A stretch of DNA of 64,000 bases, taken from JBOGCH01 sp051656645. GTDB lineage: Bacteria; Bacteroidota; Bacteroidia; Bacteroidales; Marinifilaceae. The position numbers and the translations under genes were made by a program. A model generated the notes under the pieces. That model was not told the DNA's origin, ran no database searches, and saw nothing but the letters and a program-made list of their open reading frames with translations. The stretch is taken from the NCBI GenBank assembly GCA_051656645.1, contig JBOGCH010000017.1, positions 1 through 64,000 of the forward strand, read 5' to 3'. Positions 57,702 to 64,000 of the stretch are shown piece by piece (the stretch's first letter is position 1; every line of letters begins with the position of its first letter).

Positions 57702-60047
57702 ATGCGCACCAAAATAGCTATTACATTATTTATTATATGTGCCATATCGGCATTTACTATTTATGTACTTTTTGAGAGTACATTAAAAATTCCTATCAAC
57801 ACTGATAAAAACCGCAAACTGGTTCTTATCAGCGAAACACTTTCTATGTTGTATGAAAATGAAATTACAGGACGTAGTGAAAACTTACTAACCTACAAAG
57901 GATTACAAAATCATATTCAACACATTGACTCACTTAGCCAAAAAATTAATGAAATAGCCCTTTTTTCAACTGATAGTGTACAGCATAGGCAGATAACCGA
58001 ATTAAAAGAACTTTTTAAACAAAAAAAAGAGTATGCACGCGTGTTGCACACACTTAACAAAGAGATTAACGATAGTAAAAGGCTCAATGAACTTTTTAGA
58101 GATTTTGAGCAAATAAAGGACTCCATCTATACTCATATCAGAATTGATACCACAATTATTGAAACTGTGGACTCATCCATTGTGGTTGAAAACAAAAAAG
58201 GCGGTTTTCTTAACATGTTTAATAGACCCGAAAGGCAGCTCATTATTAACAACCATGTTGAAGTAAAAACCGATACCGTAATTTCAACTAATAGAGACTC
58301 CTTGCCCATAATGCTAGCGCGTACGTTCTCAGGTTACATAAAGCAAGATTCCATCTCTTTAGCGGGACTAAGAAAAGCTCAAGAACGAATTATTATTAAC
58401 GATAAAAAAATTGGAACAGAAATTGGAACTCTCCTCGCTGAGATTGAAAAGGAAGAGTTTGCTACAACTATGCGCCAACTGGAGGAACATAAAATTAGTA
58501 TTAACAAAACAGTAAACCTTATAACCATTATTGCAGCCATAAGCATAATGATTGTTATTTTATTTGTTTACTCAACCTTTAAAGAAATATCGGCAGCAAA
58601 TAGATATAGGCGGCAAATTGAGGACGCCAAATTAAATTTAGAAAACTTATTACACTACAGAGAAAAGCTTATATATACGCTTACGCACGACATTAAAACA
58701 CCACTATCCGCCATATTGGGATATATTACCTTATCGCGCGATTTGCATCCGCAACGACGCATTGAAAACTATTTAAGCAATATGGAACTATCGGCAAACA
58801 CCATTGCCGAATTGGTAACAAACCTGCTTGATTACTCTCGTCTGGAAAACAATACATTGTCCATTCAACAAATTGTGTTTGATCCTTGCGCGCTATTCCG
58901 AGATTTAAAAGCGTTATTCCTACCCCTTGCCGGACAAAAGAAAATTACACTAACATTTATTATTGACAATAGAATTAACGACTCCTTTATGAAAGGAGAT
59001 CCTTTCAGAATTAAACAAGTAGCATCCAACTTAATATCCAATGCCATTAAGTTTACCCAACAAGGCGGCGTTACTGTGTCTGTACAACTATGCGATAATA
59101 ATTTTGTTGTTTCCGTGGCTGATACCGGAAAAGGAATTGCACCCGGCGAATTGGAGAATATTTTTAAATCCTTTTACCAACTTGCCGACGGGAAAGCACA
59201 ACAGGCAGGTACAGGATTAGGCTTAAATATATGTAAAGGTGTTGCTAAACTTCTAAATGGCGATATCAAAGTAAGCAGTACACTAGGGAAGGGATCTGTT
59301 TTCACTTTAACCATCCCTTACACGCCCGCACCCCGCGTTGCACCAACATTGAAAGCCGGTAGCTCATTACGCGTTTTGGTGGTTGACGATGACATAATAC
59401 AAGGAGGTATGCTACACGAGTTTCTAAGCTCGCGGAAAATTTATACCGATTATGAAAGCGATTCTACAAAAGTATTGGAGCGCTTAAAGAAAGGAAATTA
59501 CTCCCATTTGTTTACCGATATACAAATGCCGGACATTGACGGCTTTGCACTATATGATGCTATCAGGAAAGCCGGTTACACGCTTCCGGTAGTGGCCATG
59601 AGTGGTAACCCACAAATTGTTGAACAAGCACAAAAAAGAGGATTCCTATGCGCTATTCCAAAACCATTTGGTCCGCAACAAATTTTATCCATCCTACAAC
59701 TTGAAGCCATAAGTGACGATACAGTACCACTTCCTCCATTACAAATTATTCCCTTTGGCATTGCATCCCTAGCGGCATATTGTGACACAGAGGATGCACT
59801 AAAGGAAATTATTGATGCCTTTATTAAACAATCAGACCAGGACATCGCTTTATTACTCCAAGCAGATAGTACCATTGTGAAACAAACAGCACATAGAATG
59901 CTTAACATGTTTAGACAATTAAACATTGAACCTATGTTGGACTTATTGGCACAAGCCGAGAAGGAAGGGATTATCGATGCTAAGATGATGGATATTTGGT
60001 GCGAAGTAAGAACCACGATAATGGCATGGCTCGATGAAAAAAGGTGA
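57702..60047 (+). CDS. Hybrid sensor histidine kinase with receiver and HPt domains
   Basis: 781 residues. Transmembrane helices at about 4-26 and 270-292 enclose a helical periplasmic sensor. A kinase domain follows with H329 in TLTHDIKTPLSAILG and ATPase motifs DTGKGIA and GTGLGLNICKGVAKLL. A receiver has D606 in FTDIQMPDIDG, and a C-terminal HPt-like helix bundle has H731 in TAHRMLNMFRQL. All relay residues are intact, so the chain H-D-H is complete in one protein. It converges with the sigma54-type regulator 5 bp away, the obvious candidate for the final phosphoacceptor. Signal unknown. Confidence 0.92.
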   Translation: MRTKIAITLFIICAISAFTIYVLFESTLKIPINTDKNRKLVLISETLSMLYENEITGRSENLLTYKGLQNHIQHIDSLSQKINEIALFSTDSVQHRQITELKELFKQKKEYARVLHTLNKEINDSKRLNELFRDFEQIKDSIYTHIRIDTTIIETVDSSIVVENKKGGFLNMFNRPERQLIINNHVEVKTDTVISTNRDSLPIMLARTFSGYIKQDSISLAGLRKAQERIIINDKKIGTEIGTLLAEIEKEEFATTMRQLEEHKISINKTVNLITIIAAISIMIVILFVYSTFKEISAANRYRRQIEDAKLNLENLLHYREKLIYTLTHDIKTPLSAILGYITLSRDLHPQRRIENYLSNMELSANTIAELVTNLLDYSRLENNTLSIQQIVFDPCALFRDLKALFLPLAGQKKITLTFIIDNRINDSFMKGDPFRIKQVASNLISNAIKFTQQGGVTVSVQLCDNNFVVSVADTGKGIAPGELENIFKSFYQLADGKAQQAGTGLGLNICKGVAKLLNGDIKVSSTLGKGSVFTLTIPYTPAPRVAPTLKAGSSLRVLVVDDDIIQGGMLHEFLSSRKIYTDYESDSTKVLERLKKGNYSHLFTDIQMPDIDGFALYDAIRKAGYTLPVVAMSGNPQIVEQAQKRGFLCAIPKPFGPQQILSILQLEAISDDTVPLPPLQIIPFGIASLAAYCDTEDALKEIIDAFIKQSDQDIALLLQADSTIVKQTAHRMLNMFRQLNIEPMLDLLAQAEKEGIIDAKMMDIWCEVRTTIMAWLDEKR

Positions 60048-60052
60048 GAAGA

Positions 60053-61369
60053 TTAAATCTCCTCACCTGTAATACCATAATAGGCTAATTTATTATATAG
60101 CGTTTTCCTATCTATTTGAAGCAACTGCGCAGCCTTACTTTTATTGTTACGCGTTTCGCGTAGTGCTGCTATAATGCGTTCTTGTTCATTATCAACAAAA
60201 TGGTTAACCTCTTGTGGTTGCTCAATAATTTGTAAAAATTCATCGCTCAATGCGTTCCTATCTATATACTCTCCTTGTGTTAACAGACAGGCACGTTTAA
60301 CCATATTCTTCATCTCACGCAAATTCCCAGACCATCTATACTGCGTTAGCAGCTTTTCAACATCCGGACTAAAACCAACAACATCCTTTCCTAATTCACT
60401 ATTAGCCTGATCCAGGAATAGATTAAGGAACATCGGAATATCGGCCTTACGCTCTCTTAATGGAGGTACAATTAACGTAAATTCATTTAATCTGTGATAC
60501 AAGTCCTCTCTAAATTCTCCTTTAGCCACAGCCTCCTCTAAATTCTCATTTGTAGCCGATATAACTCGAATATCTACCGTTTTCTCAATAGTCCCACCAA
60601 CAGGTTTTATACGTTTTTCTTGAAGCGCACGCAAAAGCAACACCTGAATATCGTAATTTAAATTACCAACTTCATCTAAGAATATAGTACCACCATCGGC
60701 TTCTTCAAGGAGTCCTACCTTATCCGTAACCGCTCCCGTAAAAGATCCCTTAATATGTCCAAAAAACTCACTCGCTGCCAAATCCTTTGGTATAGAACCA
60801 CAGTCCACTGGGACAAACTTGGCATCCTTACGCTTACTAAGCAAGTGTATACGTTTAGCTACGTACTCCTTTCCCGTTCCACTTTCTCCCCTTATAAGCA
60901 CAGACATATCCGTAGGTGCCACCAATGACAGATGGTGATATAGCTTACGCGATTTTTCATCCACACCCTCAATGTATGTTGGCGCACTCTCCGTTACAAC
61001 CTTAGGTGTATCTTTTTTGAGTACTTGCTCTATCTTGGATAATAACTCCTCCGGCGGAATTGGTTTAGTTAAATAATCAAATGCACCATACTGCATAGCT
61101 GTTACCGCAGTATGTATATCAGCATATCCCGTTAGCATTATTACGGGAATGGCAGGATTAAAACTTTTCATTTGTTTTAAAAGTTCTATACCCATACCAT
61201 CGGGTAAACGCAAGTCAACTATGCACAACTGGTACTCATGGTCGCAGAACTGTTTATATCCATCGGCCATTGTAGATGCCAATGTCACTTCATATCCTTT
61301 TTTATGAAGCCAATTCTTTAACATTAAAGCGAATACCGAGTCATCGTCAACAAAAAGTATTTTATTCAT
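60053..61369 (-). CDS. Sigma54-dependent response regulator (NtrC family)
   Basis: 438 residues from the start at 61369 (MNKILFVDDD; the open frame reaches 61378). Receiver with D52 in CIVDLRLPDG, AAA+ central domain with Walker A GESGTGKE at 161-168, the sigma54-contact loop GSFTGA at 208-213 (Ser variant of GAFTGA) and Walker B IFLDE, then a Fis-type HTH (NNKSKAAQLLQIDRKTLYNKL). It activates sigma54 promoters from enhancer sites when phosphorylated. Likely partner of the convergent hybrid kinase. Targets unknown; a GGTTTC-unit array lies 210 bp upstream of this gene. Confidence 0.95.
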   Translation of the reverse strand: MNKILFVDDDSVFALMLKNWLHKKGYEVTLASTMADGYKQFCDHEYQLCIVDLRLPDGMGIELLKQMKSFNPAIPVIMLTGYADIHTAVTAMQYGAFDYLTKPIPPEELLSKIEQVLKKDTPKVVTESAPTYIEGVDEKSRKLYHHLSLVAPTDMSVLIRGESGTGKEYVAKRIHLLSKRKDAKFVPVDCGSIPKDLAASEFFGHIKGSFTGAVTDKVGLLEEADGGTIFLDEVGNLNYDIQVLLLRALQEKRIKPVGGTIEKTVDIRVISATNENLEEAVAKGEFREDLYHRLNEFTLIVPPLRERKADIPMFLNLFLDQANSELGKDVVGFSPDVEKLLTQYRWSGNLREMKNMVKRACLLTQGEYIDRNALSDEFLQIIEQPQEVNHFVDNEQERIIAALRETRNNKSKAAQLLQIDRKTLYNKLAYYGITGEEI

Positions 61370-61580
61370 CGTGCACATTTTTAGCTGCTACGAAGATAAT
61401 CAAATCTCAGTATTCAACAAATGGAATTACTCTTGTTATCATTACAGCATGGAAAAAACAACCTCACAGGGGTTAGCAGCCCTCCCATGCACCAAGTGCA
61501 AAAAGAGGTATGTATTAGTAATTACGGCACATAAAATATATTCCACAACCACGCCATGGCAATGGCGTATCCCTCCTGTG

Positions 61581-61685
61581 GGTTTCGACTAGGTTACGGC
61601 AAGGTTTCGACTAGGTTTCTACTAGTATTGCACCCCAATAGTAGTCGAAACCTTGTCGTAACCTAGTCGAAACCTAGTAGAAACC
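61581..61685. repeat. 11-bp GGTTTC-unit array, inverted (element 3)
   Basis: Left arm 61581-61624 is four direct 11-mers: GGTTTCGACTA, GGTTACGGCAA, GGTTTCGACTA, GGTTTCTACTA. After a 17-base spacer the right arm 61642-61685 repeats the same kinds inverted (TAGTCGAAACC, TTGTCGTAACC, TAGTCGAAACC, TAGTAGAAACC). Pairing the first three units of each arm gives a 33-bp stem with one mismatch. Confidence 0.92.
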
Positions 61686-61894
61686 CTTAACCGGGGTAAA
61701 GGAATTTGGCATCAAATTTCAAGTACTAATTTCCTAAACATTACCACGCAAATATACATGTAGAATATTTCCACACTTTCCACACTTTAAATCTACACAT
61801 CCACAATATTATTATTTATGTACACAAATTCAATATTTTTACTTTGTGTTGATTTTCAATCAATTACAACTTATTTAAATATTTATTCTGTTTT

Positions 61895-61910
61895 TGGCAC
61901 ACTATTCTCA
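61895..61910 (+). promoter_or_regulatory. Possible sigma54-type promoter for the PepSY-like gene
   Basis: TGGCACACTATTCTCA has a perfect -24 element (TGGCAC) and a poor -12 (TCTCA against TTGCA). It lies about 32 bases before the start codon at 61942 and is divergent from a sigma54 activator gene, which raises plausibility. Confidence 0.35.
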
Positions 61911-61941
61911 TAGTAATAGGTGAAATCAAATGATAAGAGTC

Positions 61942-62268
61942 ATGAAACAGTTGATATTACTTTTAACTTTAGCTACACTACCACTGGTTTTTACCGGGGT
62001 AAATAAAAGTGAGCTTAAAGCGTCTCCACGCTGGGAACGTAATATCGCGTTACTTCCTGAAGCAATTAAGGAGACTCTCGCGGTGGCTTTCCCTACATAC
62101 ATCATTGTTGAGTATGCAAAAATGCCTCGTGGAAATTATAAAATTCTGCTTAGAGGAGCTGAGGATGCAATGTATATTTTGCTAACACCTAAAGGCGACC
62201 TTGTTGACGAAGCAGGAGCTATAAAGCTAACATTTGATCATAAACAACGACATATTATTTTATTCTAA
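61942..62268 (+). CDS. Small exported PepSY-like protein
   Basis: 108 residues from the start at 61942 (MKQLILLLTLATLPLVFTG gives a signal peptide; 61930 is an alternative). One domain of about 80 residues, LPEAIKETLAVAFPTYIIVEYAKMPRGNYKILLRG followed by ILLTPKGDLVDE, has the pattern of the Bacteroidota PepSY-like (DUF2874-type) periplasmic proteins. It stands alone, with a sigma54-like box upstream and a terminator downstream. Function unknown. Confidence 0.65.
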   Translation: MKQLILLLTLATLPLVFTGVNKSELKASPRWERNIALLPEAIKETLAVAFPTYIIVEYAKMPRGNYKILLRGAEDAMYILLTPKGDLVDEAGAIKLTFDHKQRHIILF

Positions 62269-62278
62269 ATGGTGATTG

Positions 62279-62325
62279 GGGTAGAGCTTCTTTCCGTACC
62301 CAACTGGCTCTACCCTTTCTTTTGA
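62279..62325 (+). terminator. Terminator after the PepSY-like gene
   Basis: GGGTAGAGC at 62279-62287 pairs with GCTCTACCC at 62307-62315, followed by TTTCTTTT. Confidence 0.8.
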
Positions 62326-62375
62326 ATTAAGATACTGATTCATTCAGGTAAATAGATAGATCTCATCAATGTAAG

Positions 62376-62415
62376 AATACCGGTTCATCTCGTGCAGGGA
62401 GATAACCGGTATTTT
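62376..62415. terminator. Second hairpin terminator, facing the DoxX-like gene
   Basis: AATACCGGTT at 62376-62385 pairs with AACCGGTATT at 62404-62413, with T-rich sequence after it on the plus strand. It lies between converging genes and can serve the minus-strand gene ending at 62445. Confidence 0.7.
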
Positions 62416-62444
62416 TCTTTTCACTTGTTTTATAGGATAAATCC

Positions 62445-62810
62445 TTACTCGTCCTTCGCACTTATTCCCGCATTGGCATAAATCATTAAACAACCGGCAA
62501 TCATAGAAGTTGCGAATGCTAAATGTATAAAACTGCTTGGTCCGGCAAAATGAGGAATAATTTCAAAAGCCATAACAATTAGCAATAGTAATACGGTTAA
62601 AAGTGTACTTACTTTTACAATAATATTGAAAAGGAAACTTATTGCCGTACAACACCAAAGTGCTCCAACAAGATACATCCAAAATTTCCCCGATCCTAAC
62701 CAGGCAGGTATAGCATCGGCCATCTCGGCACCATATCTAAAATGAATCCATCCGGCAATTAAGAAACAGATTCCTATCAACATTCGTCCAAATGCAAACA
62801 AATTTTTCAT
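62445..62810 (-). CDS. DoxX-like small membrane protein
   Basis: 121 residues from the start at 62810 (62816 adds MI). Four hydrophobic helices with the DoxX-type opening LFAFGRMLIGICFLIAGWIHFRYG and LVGALWCCTAISFLF. Integral inner-membrane protein of unknown role; some DoxX proteins take part in redox or sulfur metabolism. Single gene between terminators. Confidence 0.75.
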   Translation of the reverse strand: MKNLFAFGRMLIGICFLIAGWIHFRYGAEMADAIPAWLGSGKFWMYLVGALWCCTAISFLFNIIVKVSTLLTVLLLLIVMAFEIIPHFAGPSSFIHLAFATSMIAGCLMIYANAGISAKDE

Positions 62811-63009
62811 AATCATATCATTTTAATTATTCATACCACTGATACGACTACGTGAATTGAATTGTTATTCAATAGGATAGACTCATTTAGATTATAATTA
62901 CTCATTGCCACTATCCAGAAGTATCAACAGGACGAGAATAAACCAATATTCAACTTGGTATAAATGGGAAAAACGTTTTATTTTGCAGCATCTTATATAA
63001 AAGTATACT

Positions 63010-63879
63010 ATGAATCAACTCATCATTGTAATTCCAATACTAACATTAATGATGTTTCTTATTGGGTTAGAGCTTAAGACTGCCGACATTAAAATTGCAT
63101 TTAAATCGCCTGCTGCACTTATTATTGGCCTATTGGGACAACTTGTTTTATTACCCATTATAGCCCTATTAATTGCTATGTTATTTAATATGCCAACAAC
63201 ATTTTTTATTGGGTTTATGCTTATTGCTTGCTGTCCGGGAGGCAGCTCATCCAATGTGTTAACCTATTTGGCAAAAGGAGATGTTGCCCTCTCTGTTGTA
63301 CTTACCACAATGAGCAGTGTGATAACACTAATAACTCTTCCGCTTTATATGTCCTACATTCTATATAAAACTGAATTTGTATCCGATAATACTGTTGATT
63401 TTCCTATAAAAATGATGGTGATACAAAACATTGTGTTAATACTACTACCCATATGCATAGGGATGTTGATACAATATTATAAAAAGAACTGGGCACATAA
63501 ATGCGCCCAGTTTATACAGAAAGGCATTACACCTGCCCTATTATTGATGATATTCCTTTTTTGTGTTGAACACCATATTACTATAGCCCGCTATTTTAAA
63601 CAACTAGGAATGTCGTCCTTGCTTTTATTATCGTCAACACTTTTTGTAGGCTTGCTATTGGCCCGCTGGTATAATCTGCATATTGCACAACGTAAAACAA
63701 TAACAATAGAGATTGGTATTCAGAATGCTGCACAGGCCATTGCACTAGCATGCAGTCCTCTTGTATTTAACAACACCGAGATGGCTATACCTGCCATTGT
63801 TTATGCCATAATAATGAATGGAATAATTCTGGGTTATGTATTTATACCGAACTTGCTACAAAGAAAAGCGAGAGTATAA
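63010..63879 (+). CDS. Bile acid:sodium symporter family transporter
   Basis: 289 residues with about nine hydrophobic segments. The BASS-family features are the N-terminal half ending in GFMLIACCPGGSSSNVLTYLAKGDVALSVVLTTMSS (the crossing-helix region for sodium and substrate) and the C-terminal EIGIQNAAQAIALACSPLVF (second crossing). Substrates in bacteria include bile acids, pantoate and keto acids, so the actual one is open. The stop codon abuts the stop of the converging M48 gene with no gap. Confidence 0.9.
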   Translation: MNQLIIVIPILTLMMFLIGLELKTADIKIAFKSPAALIIGLLGQLVLLPIIALLIAMLFNMPTTFFIGFMLIACCPGGSSSNVLTYLAKGDVALSVVLTTMSSVITLITLPLYMSYILYKTEFVSDNTVDFPIKMMVIQNIVLILLPICIGMLIQYYKKNWAHKCAQFIQKGITPALLLMIFLFCVEHHITIARYFKQLGMSSLLLLSSTLFVGLLLARWYNLHIAQRKTITIEIGIQNAAQAIALACSPLVFNNTEMAIPAIVYAIIMNGIILGYVFIPNLLQRKARV

Positions 63880-64000
63880 CTATTTAGCAGGTTTATATTT
63901 TTCCATTTGTGGCATTAACTGTTGTAATTGCTCTATTCTATGAACATCCGACGGGTGAGTTGACATAAATTCAGCAGGTTTTGCTCCCCCCGATTGCGCC
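63880..64000 (-). CDS. M48 family metallopeptidase, C-terminal fragment
   Basis: The last 39 residues of a gene running off the window, read in frame to a TAG stop at 63880-63882. The sequence AEFMSTHPSDVHRIEQLQQL matches the conserved THPxxxxRI segment near the C-terminus of M48 (HtpX/LoiP/YfgC-type) zinc peptidases. The catalytic HExxH lies outside the window. Confidence 0.75.
   Translation of the reverse strand, partial: AQSGGAKPAEFMSTHPSDVHRIEQLQQLMPQMEKYKPAK

Larger units (their letters stand above)
61370..61929. other. Divergent intergenic region with repeat array
   Basis: No gene is supported; short frames here are not convincing. It holds a small perfect hairpin (61551-61568, ACGCCAT / ATGGCGT), the 11-bp unit array at 61581-61685 and a sigma54-like box at 61895-61910. 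Confidence 0.6.

Noticed and set aside
61551..61685. Insertion sequence or MITE ends
   Set aside because: There is no transposase, no defined terminal inverted repeats around a body and no visible target duplication. The inverted arms are themselves tandem 11-mers.

Overview
The window looks like a chromosomal segment of a gut- or anaerobe-type Bacteroidota (order Bacteroidales likely). The reasons are two SusC/SusD pairs with a hybrid two-component system (HTCS), fasciclin-domain surface lipoproteins, families typical of this phylum (DUF4954, DUF4301, DUF2147-type, an AraC regulator with a CxxC N-terminus), TAnnTTTG-type promoter boxes, and the uppS-bamA-ompH order. Base composition is AT-rich except for the RND efflux block at 235-5875, which looks more GC-rich. 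No rRNA, tRNA, insertion sequence, integrase or CRISPR array was seen.

Layout. 3-125 is the C-terminal end of an unknown gene, followed by a hairpin terminator. 235-6988 (minus) is an AraC-type regulator, a small Cys/His protein, then TolC, RND permease and HlyD-type adaptor: a tripartite efflux operon. 7013-8221 has no large gene. It holds two overlapping-style 49-aa ORFs and a decayed copy of the gene tail seen at 3-125. 8222-29010 (minus) is a ten-gene polysaccharide/glycoprotein utilisation locus (PUL). In transcription order it is fasciclin lipoprotein, SusC, SusD, fasciclin, fasciclin, SusC, SusD, FN3-like lipoprotein, M60-like metalloprotease, sulfatase. The protease and sulfatase suggest a sulfated glycoprotein such as mucin as target. 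29984-36935 (minus) is an operon of a beta-propeller lipoprotein with a CxxCH motif, a membrane protein and the HTCS regulator. The 970-bp gap between HTCS and PUL contains a candidate operator: two direct 16-mers 21 bp apart inside an inverted repeat, just upstream of a -7 box.

37176-40233 (plus) holds a Spy-like periplasmic protein, a PEBP protein and a DUF4954 protein. 40295-50340 (minus) is a housekeeping run: nadK, uppS, bamA, ompH/skp, murI, relA/spoT, a fur-family gene and purA. 51142-55231 (plus) carries a small acidic protein, DUF4301, DUF368 (undecaprenyl-phosphate translocase family), aroE and DUF2147. 55290-57587 (minus) carries a threonine dehydrogenase-type SDR, rnhA and upp. 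A tripartite hybrid kinase (57702-60047, plus) converges on a sigma54-type response regulator (60053-61369, minus). The window ends with a PepSY-like protein, a DoxX-like protein, a bile-acid/sodium symporter-family transporter and the C-terminus of an M48 peptidase.

The most unusual signal is a family of three intergenic elements at 29696-29753, 50563-50673 and 61581-61685. Each is built of 11-bp units beginning GGTTTC, arranged in tandem and then inverted to form a long palindrome. The five bases after GGTTTC differ between loci but are shared by both arms within a locus. This points to within-locus homogenisation and to helically phased protein-binding sites. I know of no named element that matches, and the function is unknown. 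One array lies beside the sigma54 activator gene and about 200 bp upstream of a TGGCAC box, so an enhancer role is one testable idea.
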